A DNA stretch of 64,000 bases from Gyromitra esculenta (Eukaryota; Ascomycota; Pezizomycetes; Pezizales; Discinaceae). The DNA is taken from the NCBI GenBank assembly GCA_038503075.1, contig JBCAML010000002.1, positions 3,224,001 to 3,288,000 on the forward strand, given 5' to 3'. Below are positions 1 through 11,803 of this stretch, piece after piece. The notes beneath the pieces were generated by a model. The model made no database searches and was not told where the DNA came from. It worked only from the letters and a program-made list of their open reading frames with translations. Position 1 is the stretch's first letter. Each line of letters begins with the position of its first letter. Both the position numbers and the translations under genes were made by a program.

Positions 1-3000
1 TGGTGATCTGATGTAACTCATGGCCAACTTAAGCCAAAAGAAATTCACCCGTAGAAAGTCTTCCGGCCGATTACAGTTTTCGACCTCCTCTTTGATGCTC
101 CTTGCAATCAACTTAAGTAGATAATATTCCTCCCTTCTCTTCTGGGCGTAGCCGAATATCCCCATGACCAGATTCTCAATTCTCTTTAACTCTTGGTCGG
201 CGGTGTTTTGTTCTCTAATCTTCTTGAACATGCGGGTCAAGTACTGCGGCTGTGTTTGGAGGGCGAAAAACATCTGTTGGTACCTCTCTAGTCTCTTCCG
301 AGAATTATTATTGAGCGCCTTGAGATCGAAAGGGTCCGAGCTTGCGATTTCGGTGTTGCTAAGCAAGTTTCCAACATGGCCAGTAAATCGCTTTTGGTGT
401 CTAATAACTTCGTCTAAGGTAATCTTATTCTTCACAAGTAAAGCGATTTTGATGTCAAGCTGGTCGACATAAGCTTCAGCCAACTCGTTCGCCCGCACGT
501 GTTGAACAACGCTCTTTCGGAGGGTTTCAAACTCGATTTCCTCGTCGAAGTCAAAATCGCTGTCGTTTAGGAGATGTACAAAGTTTTTAACAGTGCCAAC
601 AGGTGGATTTTTTCCACTCACTAAAATCATGTCAGCATATCATATTCATTCTTAGATTAGTCGAAGGTTTGTCTAATTGACACCCACTTAGCGATTTGTA
701 TGCCTCTCCTTGTTGCTTTGCTCGGACAAAACTCTGAATCTTGATAACCTTCTCCATGTTTTCCCTGAAATGTTTTAGCTTGCCAAAGAAGCGTTTCCTC
801 TCGAGCGCCCCCCTCGCTGCAGCTTGCAAATCGATAATGACATCTTCTTCATCTTGAATTGCCATCACTATGTCGTAAACCCATTTCCTCATTAATACGC
901 CTCTTATGGCAGCCTGGGTTGCGATGATATCGCTCATTTCGTACGCTAACTCATCCAAAAATCTTTGTTGCCGTTGCCGATATAGCAATCCACGAGCGTT
1001 GGCTTGTAGAGAAATGATGTTGTCTACTTCAAGATCGAGGGAATCCAAAGTGTCTAGGTAAGCCCATCGCTGGAGAGCACCTTTTGCCTGGGCTTGCAGA
1101 CCAACTATACTCTCTACGGTGGCATCCAATCGATCTAGGGCCTCATCGTAAGCCCGTCTTGCAAGAACACCGAGAGCGCAAGCTTGAAAATCGACGATCT
1201 CGTCTTCGGCTTGAGCTAGATTGACTAATTTCCGTCGGTACTCCCATCTGACCAAGGTCCCTCGACTAGCGGCCTGTATTTCCATCCACGCCTCCACCTC
1301 CGCCGATAATGCTTCCTTATCCGCATTGAAAGACTTTCTCAGCAGATAACCACGTATTGCTGCCTGAAGATATGGTAGTACGCTATCTTCAGTTTTTAGC
1401 ACCTCCCGATCCTTGTCCAAGGATCGCCTTATTAGCAGGCCCCGAGCAGCTGCCTGCAATGTCATAATAATGGCTTCTGTGTCTTTCAAAGCAGCCATAT
1501 CTTTCGCAATAGTCTTCCTTACCAGCATACCCTTTGCAGCCGCCTGTAGCGTTGTGATCGAAGTTTCCGCGTTCGTCATATCGGCCGTATCTTTTGCCTT
1601 TGCCTTACGTACTAGCATAGCCTTAGCAGCAGCTTGGAGTTTTGTAACTGTAGATTCGACAGCCTTCAAAGCGGTCATATCCCTCGTAACAGCTTTTCGT
1701 ACTATCGCGCCCCTGGCGGCTGCTGCAAGTGCCGTAAATTCGCCGTCCGCTTTTTCCAGATTTTCCGCATCCTTTGACAGCTTTCCCCGTACCAATCTTC
1801 CCCTTATAACTCCTTGGAGCGTCGTCATGCTCTCCTTTGCTACCAATAACATCCTCTTGATTTCTTCCATTTTCCACCTTACAAGTACCCCACGGATCGC
1901 TGACTGTATTTCGCCTATTCGATCCTCGTTTTCAAAAACATCCTCCATTTTCGCCGCCAACTTCATTCTCAATAGTGCGCCTCTTGCCTTAGCTTGAAAG
2001 TCAACTACATGGTCCTCCTTCTCGTAAACCTCCGTCATTCGAGACTGCAACCTCGTCCTCAGGAGCAAGCCCCTCGACACAGCTTGCAAGCTCATAATCC
2101 CCATTCCAGCCATCTCCAGTTTCATCCTCTGCTGAATATACTTCTCCCTGACCTTTTTGGCCCTATATCTAGCCTGCAACCTGACAATCAATCGTTCGTG
2201 CGCCGTGAAGTTCCGTAGCTTTCGTAAAATGGCTTGTCGTACCATGTAGCCTCGGGAAGTCGCTTGAATCTCCGTGGCCCACCTAGCCATATCTGCTCTG
2301 TATCCAAAAGTCATACGAGCAAACATGCCCCGGACCATAGCCTGCAACTGTATTATAGCGTCCTCATTGTCCCACAGTGTCTCCATACGTTGTCCTAACC
2401 TCATCCGGACCAATGCTCCCCTGCAAAGGTTTTGTAATTCAAGTATGTCAGGCTCCAATTCACTTAGTTCTCTTTCAATTCGATCTTCTTCCGACTCTGG
2501 TGGCTCAGGCTCGGGTTCTTCTTCGTGTCCGAAATGTTTATTCACACCACGAAAGGAAGGTAAGCTGACTCCAGAGATGTCGAGACTTTTCTGGGTATCT
2601 TGGATTTCTTTTTCCGTGAACTCTAGCTTCCCAACAAGATTACCAATAGAATTACTAGTCAATCCAAGACGAATAAGAAGGTAAGATAGGGCGTGTATGC
2701 AATAGATCACTTTTGGGATATTTTTTTTGTTGTAGAGATCAGTCAATTCGAAAATGAAGATCTGCCGAGCGTCTGTTAGTATAAAAATATACTAATTATT
2801 ATTAGGTTTGGGCGTGCATTACTTCTGGTAGCTCAACTCGCTTGAGAAACCGGAAAAACCTGTCGATATTATCGGAATGCCGGAATTGAAGTTTCTTGGC
2901 CTCGAATATCCTAGGTACTAACTCCGGCGCAAATATTCGTACCAATTTTGCAAGTGTCACTCCATCCCGCAACGCTTCTTCTAGCTCAACAATCGGTGGT

Positions 3001-3803
3001 ATTGGTTCTCCAATACAATCTTCAAGCCATCTGCCGATCAATAAGCCAACAAAACTCAGCTAGGTTTCATCTACGGGCACTCACTCTTTAGCTTCACCAA
3101 TATGGCATAAATATTCGTAAGCTTGAATATATTGCCGCCTTTTGTCCATCCAATTCATCCTTTCCCAACTGGTTAAATTGTCTGTATTCACTCGTTGTAG
3201 CCGTTTTCTGCCATGCATACCAGCAACATCTTGTCCCGAGCCCATTGCAAAATCCGCACTGGATCCCTCTTTAGTTAGACGAGATAATGTCCGGAAATGA
3301 GAAACACTACTATTCCGTAACGAATTGATATCACTACTTTTGAGTGAAGTAGTACCAGTGCTAGCGGAGTGTCGGTGCAATGAGTTATAAGGTGTAGGGG
3401 TAGGTGGTGGGCGAGTAGGTGAAGCCACTGGGGAGCCGGAGCCGGTAGCGTAAGAAGATGTCGCATTTGATGGTGAAGGAACGCTGTAGCCACGGACAAC
3501 TCGTGAGCCTAGCGGCGAGTGATTTGAGGCACCAGAGAGTGGTCTCGGGGGAGGAGTCGTGGGGCTTATATTTAGGTTTGTAGTGTAAGAAGACACCATT
3601 GGTGTCGCATTGAGCGACATTGAATGTTTGTGCTTGAGAGAGTTTCCTCGGCCTTCCGTATTGCTGAACCGTGATGAGCTCGATGTTGTAGACGAGACAG
3701 TGGTAGAGCGAGATGATGGGAAAGAGTAGGACGACGAGCTCACGGACACAGTCGAGGCGTTTGAAGCTTGTCTTCTATGGGGCGATGGCGGATAGAGCGA
3801 CAT
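1..3803 (-). CDS. RNG2: IQGAP / Rng2-family cytokinetic scaffold (3' end beyond window)
   Basis: Scaffold of the actomyosin ring and cortex that binds F-actin, calmodulin-like light chains and small GTPases. I rebuilt four exons: 3803-3085, 3030-2823, 2761-688 and 620-<1; all junctions are GT-AG and in phase, giving at least 1207 residues. In order: a Ser/Pro-rich disordered N-terminus (about 1-235); a calponin-homology domain (about 239-340, split by the first two introns, with the junction reading GEAKEWLEDCIGE); about 20 tandem IQ-like motifs of roughly 29 residues (about 410-985; typical core LQAAARGxLxRK); then the family linker reading GKNPPVGTVKNFVHLLND and the start of the RasGAP-related domain. 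The GRD remainder and RasGAP C-terminus lie left of base 1. The start ATG at 3803 opens the only long upstream frame. It is divergent from the IMP dehydrogenase gene. The IQ array is longer than I expect for yeast orthologues. Confidence 0.95.
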
Positions 3804-4719
3804 GGCAGGGTGAGAGGCTGCGGAAGCTTAACAGATTCGATGTTGTCTGGGTAGATGGAGGGGATAGTGGGGGGGATGGGGTGTGTGATGATGTTTGATG
3901 CTCTCTACGTAATGGACGGGATGCGATGGGGCTCTGTAGCTCTTCGGCAGCTCGGCGTCGTTTAGGTAAACAAAGCTAGGCGGAGGGTCCTTGCGTTGGT
4001 AAACACTGGGGCAGCTGATTCAGAAAGTGGGTTGTGAATGTGAATGTGATAGAGTCCAGAGGTCTTTCAGTACCCGGGGGATAAAATATTGGATGAGAAG
4101 AGTCAACCGAGAAAATATGTAGAGTAAGAATGTAATAGAGAGCAGAGAAAGAGCAAGAAAAAACAGCCCAGTAAAGGGTTCGTTTGTTGTAGAACACGGT
4201 GAGGGAAGTAGAAACTTCTCCAACAGGGTAAAGTCTGTTGTCTATATGCACAACCACTGCGCTGTCGTCTGCGGCGTTATGCAGCGCAAGGGCGGAGGCG
4301 AGTGTTATGCTCGACGTATCTTGGCAAACATTCTTCCTAATCTAGACAACCTGAACTCGCCAGTCGGCTAGCGCTTTTACCTTGATCGTGGAAAGCATCA
4401 CGTTACAACACTATTCAAGTCAAGGTTAGAGTTTCTTTTTCCTTCCCCTCACAATTCCTTGGCACTGTGCGCCCCACTATGTCCTCTTTTTTTCCTTCAT
4501 CATGCAACCCTAACCCTGAAACTCACTTTGTCGCACTTACTTTTCTCTCTCCTCCTCTTCGTCCCTCTTTTTTTTTTCTCTCTTCTTTTCTTTCACTTGG
4601 ACTGGTACGCCAGTATCCCTTGCTCCAAAATTTGTATTCCAATATCTCTCAACTGGAATCAAAACGCAAGTAATTACTTTTACCTCTCTGGCAAGACTAG
4701 TGTTTCCACTGCAATAAAC
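3804..4719. promoter_or_regulatory. Divergent promoter region, IQGAP / IMPDH
   Basis: This 916-nt spacer lies between two divergent start codons. It has no convincing ORF. The half next to IMPDH carries a long pyrimidine tract (about 4545-4612, mostly C/T on the + strand), a common core-promoter style in filamentous fungi, and a short AACCCTAACCCTG telobox-like stretch near 4504-4518. Confidence 0.6.
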
Positions 4720-6653
4720 ATGCCTGTTGCGAACGGTAACGACATTCCCATCAATGTACTGGACTTTAAGTCAGCCATTGAGGTGATGAAGAAAGAGTAT
4801 GCTAGAGATGGCTTGGATGCTCGTTCTCTGCTTGACTCCGAGAAGCGTGGAGGATTGACGTAAGTCCATTCTAGTTCCCCTCTCTATTCGCTCGATCTGA
4901 CAAAAGTAATCTGAAACAGCTACAATGACTTCCTTATTCTTCCTGGTTATATCGGTTTTCCTGCCTCCGATGTCACTCTCGACTCTAAGATTACGAAGCG
5001 TCACTCTCTCAAATTACCATTGGTGTCTTCGCCAATGGACACCGTGACTGAAGATCAAATGGCCATCTTTATGGCGCTTTTGGGTGGTGTCGGCTTTATC
5101 CACCACAATTGCACTGCCGAAAACCAAGCAGAGATGGTCAAGAAAGTGAAGAAGTACGAGAATGGTTTTATCCTGGACCCTGTTGTCATGAGCCCCAGTA
5201 ATACTGTTGGAGATGTCTGGGAAGTCAAAGAGAAACAAGGGTTTGCTGGAATTCCCGTTACTGGTATGAAACCCCCTCCCCCCGGGGGGCTCTGTGCAAT
5301 TCCTCAATTCCTCACATGATGATTATTAAACACATAACTTTCGTTCAACCGTATCGAAGTAAATCTCTTGTGGAAAACTAAAATATCTGATTTTAACTTT
5401 ATTACAATTATTACAAATCTTCCTACCGCATCTTCTGCAGCTAGCTCATTTAACTAACGCGTGGTTTTTGTCTAGAGGATGGTCATCTACAGTCAAGACT
5501 TGTGGGTATGGTCACGATGCGTGATATTCAGTTTCACAAAGATAATTCGACCCCCTTATCGGAGGTGATGACCACCGATCTGGTCACTGCACCGGAAGGT
5601 ATCACTCTTGCAGAAGCCAATGGGATCCTTCGTTCCTCGAAGAAGGGCAAGCTCCCAATCGTAGACGAGGCTGGTAATCTTACTGCACTTCTTTCCCGCT
5701 CAGACTTGATGAAGAACCTCCATTTCCCTCTCGCTTCCAAGCGCCCCCACAGCAAGCAATTGCTTTGCGGTGCCGCTATTGGCACTAGGGAAGACGACAA
5801 AGTTAGATTGAAGTTACTCGTCGAGGCTGGGTTGGATATCGTTATCCTGGATAGCTCCCAGGGTAACAGTATCTACCAGATTGAGATGGTTAAGTGGATC
5901 AAGAAGGAATTCCCCGATGTCGATGTCATTGCCGGTAACGTTGTTACCCGTGAACAGGCCGCGAGCCTCATTGCCGCTGGTGCCGATGGTCTCCGTATAG
6001 GTATGGGCTCCGGTTCAGCTTGTATCACACAGGAGGTTATGGCTGTGGGCCGTCCTCAAGCTGCGGCCGTCTTCAGTATCTGCGAGTTTGCGAACCGTTT
6101 TGGTGTACCATGTATGGCGGACGGAGGGATCCAGAACGTTGGACACATTGTCAAAGGCATTGCTTTGGGCGCTAGTACTGTTATGATGGGAGGTCTTCTT
6201 GCGGGAACTACTGAATCACCCGGAAAGTATTTCCTGAGCGCTGAAGGCAAGCTGGTGAAGGCTTATAGGGGTATGGGGAGTATCGATGCTATGGAGAGCA
6301 TGAAAACCGGGGATAATGCTGCTACTGGAAGATATTTCTCAGAAGGTGACAAGGTTAGGGTTGCACAGGGCGTCAGGTAAGCCTCCTCTAATTTAATTCC
6401 TCTATGGGCACGATCGGTATTAATATATTTAATTAGCGGATCCGTCTTAGATCGTGGTTCAGTGACTAAGTTTGTCCCCTACCTTCAGGCTGGTCTTCAA
6501 CACTCCTTCCAGGACATTGGTGTCAGGAGTGTCAGTGAGCTTCAGGATGGAGTTGCAGAGGGTACAGTCAGGTTCGAGGTGAGGACTATATCGGCACAGG
6601 CTGAGGGCAATGTCCACGGGCTTCATGAATTCAATAAGAGGCTTTACTCTTAG
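4720..6653 (+). CDS. IMD: Inosine-5'-monophosphate dehydrogenase
   Basis: Oxidises IMP to XMP with NAD+, the rate-limiting step of GTP synthesis; cytosolic homotetramer. Four exons: 4720-4859, 4920-5263, 5476-6376 and 6437-6653 (533 residues), all GT-AG. The start is the first ATG in frame with the conserved N-terminus ([10 protein letters not shown]). A TIM-barrel is interrupted by two CBS motifs (about 125-240) that bind regulatory purine nucleotides. The active-site loop reads [11 protein letters not shown] with the nucleophilic Cys near residue 344. The phosphate-binding DGGIQNVG and the catalytic flap with RGMGSIDAM and an YFSEGD segment are present, and the C-terminal [11 protein letters not shown] is intact. 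Intron 2 (212 nt) is longer than the others and begins with a C-then-G homopolymer stretch. Length and motifs are typical, so the enzyme should be functional. Confidence 0.97.
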
Positions 6654-6949
6654 ATGGATTTATACTTTGTTGCGATTTCTTTCTTTGCGGCTTTACTTTA
6701 TGGTGTCGGGAAAGGGAAACAATTTCTGGGGAGGACGGGAAAAGTTTTGTTTTTCGGGGCGGAGAGAACGAATTGACGCTGTACATTTACATAAAGTAAA
6801 GAAACACCTGTGCACATATTGGGATTGTTGATACCTGATTTGTATCGCTGAGGTGTTCATATTCCCTATATTTGGCAAAGAGCTATTCCGGGTGATATAT
6901 AGACAGGTTATGCTCTCTAGTGCTTCCTGGTAGGCCTAAGTTGGTGCGC

Positions 6950-7887
6950 TTATAACTTAGCTACCTCGCTCTTCTTCAACAGTTCCAGCCCTCGAGGTTC
7001 CCCTTTCTTTGCAAGCTGAATAACCACGACATTCTCTTGGTCTCCATCCGGGCCTAATCCCATAATCACCCTTCCGTCAGACAATTTCCTCAGCGGATGT
7101 GGTTCAATCGTCATCTTTCCGAACCCCCCCTCTGCAAAGCGCACTAATCGCTTACGTCTCAACTTTGCAACATGGTCTTCTAGACTCGTCGACTCTTCTG
7201 AGAACGGTTGAAGCATAGATATCAAGTAAAACTGCGGCGGGAAAAACACAATCTCATCGCTTTTCGCCATTTCCAATGCTGCACGAGGCGTTATGAACCG
7301 TGTTGATACGATTTCAATTCCACCATCATTTGTTGGCAGTTGCTGTGATTTCTCCTCCGCAGACCCAGAAGCAGAAGGGTTATCTTCTGGAAGGAAATAC
7401 AAGAACATGTGGGTCTCGAACCTTCTCGGCATCGACTTTGGCGTAATCCATTTCGTAAACGGGATCAGCTCCTCCACAGCCGGCTTAAGCCCGTGGGATG
7501 ATAGGAACTCTGTGAATGATTGTTTACCAGAATGTATATCGGAGCGCGTCGCCTTTGCTTCAGCTAGCACGGATGGCGGTGGAGGAGGCGCGGTCAGGAG
7601 GAGACCGGTCTCTTCAAAGGTTTCCCGGATTGCACAGAGTTTAAGGGGAGATGTAGATTCGCTGTCTGAACTAGAGATGCCGCCGCCGGGGAAAACGTGA
7701 GCGTTGGGGAATGTGCTAGAATGTGTAGGGCGATGCACCAAGAGAATCTCGTTACGGGCGTTTATTAAAAGTAAACTATTACAGAACGTCAGAATATTAA
7801 CGCCATTAATCTAGCTTTAGGAAGGGTTGAATGCCTAGCGCTGAGCCGTGGGGCAGCAGGAGTTAGGGATGTCTTCGATGATGACAT
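6950..7887 (-). CDS. Nudix hydrolase (NUDT19-like)
   Basis: Two-exon model, 7887-7835 and 7775-6950 (292 residues). The first exon gives a short start (MSSSKTSLTPAAPRLSA) and joins to SLLLINARNEILLVHRP, the first beta strands of the Nudix fold. The joint requires a GC-AG intron (59 nt, donor GCATTC, branch TTCTGAC). The Nudix core is visible as VFPGGG followed by AIRETFEETGLLL; the REUXEEXGU half matches, while the preceding Glu spacing is altered by a short Ser-rich insert, as in CoA-diphosphatase-like NUDT8/19 relatives. Substrate is therefore uncertain: CoA or acyl-CoA diphosphates are possible. The gene is convergent with IMPDH, with a 296-nt gap (6654-6949) containing nothing recognisable. 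Confidence 0.85.
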
Positions 7888-8616
7888 TCTAGAACTATAG
7901 TCAAGAACTCGACGTGAATTGAGACTCCGGAGGCCTTGAGAACGTAGGAGTATATACATAGTTGTTTAGCCCGGCGAGTTTCACATGTATGGGCCGCCAT
8001 CTCCGGTGAGCGAGGATGCCCAGGATCTCGGCATGTTTGGTGGGGGAATCTTGGGGTTGGCGATCTTGTGCCGAGGTTGAGCCACCGAACGATCGGTAGG
8101 TAGAAGATACCTGTTCAGCCAGCAAACAAGCCAGCTGCAACGCTATAAGCTTTCCTGTTCCTGTTGGTTGCCCGGGCGAGGGGGTGTCCGGGTGAACCGT
8201 GAAGGGATCTATTATACGCAGTTCTTTAGCGGGAGTGTCATCCCTTATAAAACCGGGGATCTGAATTGATACGCCTGCTAGGAACGAGAGCAAACCTTAG
8301 AAGTCGAGAGCACGCTACACTACGGTATGTTACTTGCTTAAGACTAATGTACATACTTGATCTTTTGTTACATGCGTGTCCTTATTATTCTATATGTAAT
8401 ATATGCAGTATTAAGTCATCGACTACATGTATGTAAGCTTAAGAACAATCGTCTTCTGAAATTTGTGGGGTGTCTCTAACGTCTATGCATGTGCTCATCG
8501 ATATCGAAAATCTTATCTTATCTCTTTCGAACTCACACACCACCATAAGAACCCCCTCGCTACGTCAAGATCAAAATCACATCTACAGCCTCAACCAGTC
8601 GCGAAACTTTGCCATA
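7888..8616. promoter_or_regulatory. Divergent spacer, Nudix / DOM34
   Basis: A 729-nt region. The minus strand holds a 130-codon open frame (8293-7901) that lacks an ATG and ends 13 nt before the Nudix start codon; I do not treat it as a gene. A TACATGTA palindrome sits at 8424-8431. Confidence 0.5.
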
Positions 8617-9978
8617 ATGAAATTAGTCAAGCAGTCGATTGAGAGGGACATGACGGGCTTCGTCAAGCTTATTCCAGAGGAGCCCGAAGACATGGTACAT
8701 ATAACCCATCGTGCATTCTCCACAACGTCACTAAGCTGATATCCAATACCCAGTGGCACGCCTTCAACCTTATTCGGCCCGGCGACCGTCTCAGAGCTCC
8801 AGCCATACGTCGTGTGTATCACACCTCGACAACTGGCTCGAGCTTTTCCAAGCGCGAAAAAACCATTCTCACGATCCGGGTCGATAAGGTCGATTTCGAT
8901 TCTCAGGCTGGACAGCTGCATCTCAACGGGCGTGTTTGCGAAGAAAACAAATATGTTAGCGTGGGCGCCCAGCATACGCTTGATTTAGAGCTGCAACGGA
9001 ATTTTACGATATTTAAGGAGGAGTGGGATTCAGTAACGCTGGGTGTGATTAAAGAGGCTTGCGACCCAACCGAGAAATCAGAGATTGGGGCGATAGTACT
9101 GCAGGAAGGTAGGCACGGGCGAATTTCCTTTGTACGACAAGAATTCTAAAGACTAACAGTCTTGTAGGATTTGCAAACATTTGCTTTATTACAGAGCATA
9201 TGACTGTTCTGCGCCAGCGTGTAGAAGTTCCCGTTCCTAAAAAAAGAGCAGGCTTTGTCGCGAATTATGAAAAGGTACTTCTTGCATAACTTATTCTCTT
9301 CCTTCCACCGGCTACTCACTTAGTTGGATCCAGGGCCTTGAAAGGTTCTATGAAGCTGTCTACCAGGCTATCTTACGGCACTTCGATTTCGCCACTCTCA
9401 AAGTAATACTCCTCGCCTCTCCTGGTTTCGTAGCAGAAGGTCTTCGGAATTACATATTCTCTGCCGCGCTCAAAACCGACACAAAGATCATCCTCACCTC
9501 GAAACCTAAATTCGTAGTGGTCCACTGCTCAACTGGACACGTGCATGCTCTTAATGAAGTCTTGAAGTCCCCTGCAGTTACCGCGAAACTTGCAGATACA
9601 AAATTCGCAAAGGAAACAAAAGCGGTAGAGAAATTTTTGAAAATGATGAATACGGACGAAGACAGGGCCTGGTATGGTCCTAAGGAGGTGAGAAGGGCGC
9701 TTGAGAAGGGCGCCGTAGGTACGCTCTTGATCAGTAATAGCCTATTCAGAAGCAATAGCATAAGTGAAAGACGTAAATATGTCAAGATGGTTGAAGATGT
9801 AAAGAAAAGTGGAGGAGAATCGCTTATACTAAGCAGTATCCATGAGAGTGGAGTAAGACTGGACGGGCTTGGAGGAGTAGCTGCGATATTAACCTTCCCT
9901 TTGCAAGATCTGGATGAAAGTGACAACGAAGAAGGTGAAGAAACTGTAGAAGAGGAAGGGATAAAAACATTAGCATAA
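8617..9978 (+). CDS. DOM34: Dom34/Pelota ribosome-rescue factor
   Basis: eRF1-like factor that, with the GTPase Hbs1, splits stalled ribosomes in no-go and non-stop decay; cytosolic. Four exons: 8617-8694, 8754-9108, 9168-9274 and 9334-9978 (394 residues), all GT-AG and in phase. The N-terminal Sm-like domain 1 starts MKLVKQSIERDMTGFVKLIPEEPEDM and continues WHAFNLIRPGDRLRAP across intron 1. The family signature VKKRAGF-type segment (VPVPKKRAGFVANYEKG) follows at about 165-182, then domain 2 (KVILLASPGFV) and domain 3 with YGPKEVRRALEKGAVGTLLI. The C-terminus is acidic (DESDNEEGEE), as usual. No GGQ motif is expected or seen in Pelota. The 130-nt gap to the next gene is a convergent 3' region. 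Confidence 0.95.
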
Positions 9979-10109
9979 GTAGTGAATGGAGGATGCAATT
10001 GAACCTTGACGCCGAAAAACTATTTACATAATAGTGATAATAAAAGCACACAAAATAGTTTGGGAATTAGTTCCTATCCAAGCCGTGAGAATCAAGGGTA
10101 GATACAGAC

Positions 10110-10803
10110 TCATGTGGCTTCACCCATATTTACTAGTCCCGAATTCGAATTCGAAGCTGAGGGTAATGCTGATGCCTCTCGTTGATCCCATGCCCATCTA
10201 TTTCCCAATTTAAGCAGGTCCTGTGTGAGCCCAAATACCAACCCAAAGGCCAATCCCCTCTTCGCATTTGTTATAGCCATGTTATAGGACAGCTTATCTA
10301 CCCAAATAGTTAGCACTCCTGTTCGCTCGTCTCCGGGAATTAGACTACAGACTCCATATACTAAAGAATCCTGATAGACTCAATCCGGCCACCACTGTGC
10401 TCAAAAAATCCGACCTCCCCCTGAGCCTATCCACCGCTTCTTCTGTAGCCACAAACATGGTGACCCACGAGCAAAGCCTCGCACTCGTCTTCATGCCTTG
10501 CTTCACGCCCCCAAGAGCTGTGTAATAGTTCTTTGATTTGTGGTAGAAATACCATCCTCGTTCGCTAGTCGGGAAGCGATGAGCATTCTCAGCACGAAAT
10601 CTTAATGCGGCTTGACGACTGCCTAAGGCCCCTCCTATGGCCGAACCTATCGCAAAAGTACCAATATTACAGAGGAGAAGCCGACCGGTGAAGGTTGTGG
10701 AGAGGCGATCATTGGGATTGTAGAGTGATTCAACCGGTTGTATTTGTGGAACAGAGCGGCCTTCGGATAGTTCAGATGAAGTTGGAAGTCTTGACGAGTC
10801 CAT
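10110..10803 (-). CDS. Tim17/Tim22/Tim23-family mitochondrial inner-membrane protein
   Basis: Two exons, 10803-10362 and 10297-10110 (209 residues), GT-AG with a GCTAAC branch site. The start MDSSRLPTSSE is chosen over a longer upstream frame because family members begin shortly before the disordered N-terminus. It has four hydrophobic segments with small-residue packing (FAIGSAIGGALGSRQAAL; TALGGVKQGMKTSARL; FLSTVVAGLSLSGFF; RGLAFGLVFGLTQDLL), a Tim17/22/23 hallmark. The segment ERGWYFYHKSKNYYTALGG and EEAVDRLRGRSDFLST match the fungal subgroup related to TIMMDC1-like proteins. It probably resides in the inner membrane. A role in complex I assembly or import is an inference from the family only. 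Confidence 0.8.
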
Positions 10804-11803
10804 TGGATTGACTGAGTGGATAGCAAGCGAGATCACGGAGGTGAGATTGGGATAGAACTGAGAGCCTCGAGCGTGAGGCGTATGCATTGGCACCCCCACA
10901 TTCTGCTTTTCACACGTCATCACTCGGCACACGAGACAGCACGCTGAATGAAGAAGATTTTATGTTGAAACGTTTAACCTTAGAAAGGGATGCGGGAATA
11001 CATCCTGGAGTCTCTCTATCACGATCCGGTGAGAAAACCCCTAATCCCTAGCCTACATGTATGGGTATAACGAATTCCCCCAGCCGTCAAGCCACCGTAA
11101 GGCTGAGTCCTAAACCCTAAAACTTGACGAAATCACGTGATTGTTGAAATCTCTCCTGCTCGGGAGGAACCATCGTTCCTTTATACCCCGCGCTCGTTGC
11201 ACGAAGACATTTCAAACACAACTGGAATTCACTCAGGCTCGACGAACTTGCCTCAGGCTCGACGAACTTGCCTCAGGCTCGACGAACATGCATGCTTCCT
11301 CAAGCTTGCATGAAATTTCGTCAACCTCCAATTAAATAATTCTCTTCGATATTAGTGGGTGTGTAGGAACTAGATATGGTTGGTCTTGCTGGGATATTAT
11401 CCGAAACATCGAGCCTGAGCTGGGCTTGCATATCTGATTCTCTATCCTCTGCACAGATATCTACGGACTAGTACCAAAAGTCAATCTACGCTTATCCTAC
11501 CCCCAGCCCCGCAACAGTGGGAGCAATCACATTTCTACAAAAGTTGTTTCTAACGGCATTGTAACTGCACCGCTCTTGCATTTACTTCGCTGACAATGAA
11601 TATTAAGCGTGCCGTTACTTCAAGTGTTACAAATATTGGACAAGGGATTGACTACATGAACCAAAGGAAAACAAAAACTACCTGTCGTACACAAGTTCCT
11701 GCAAAATTGTGATACTCCAAACAAAAACGCTAGTTAGGGTTACGAATTACCAGAATTTTCAGAATCCTGCCAAAAAATCAATTGCCATGTCTACCCCTAA
11801 CTA
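10804..11803. other. Intergenic region with 20-bp tandem repeat
   Basis: A 1.0-kb spacer between two minus-strand genes. It carries a three-copy 20-bp tandem repeat (11232-11291) and a TACATGTA palindrome (11054-11061). I see no gene. Confidence 0.7.
11232..11291. repeat. 20-bp tandem repeat, three copies
   Basis: The unit CTCAGGCTCGACGAACTTGC occurs three times back to back; the third copy differs by one base (ACATGC). It lies in non-coding DNA downstream of HOS2. Confidence 0.95.

Noticed and set aside
4504..4518. Telomere-like CCCTAACCCT stretch
   Set aside because: Only two units; more like a telobox promoter motif than an interstitial telomere.
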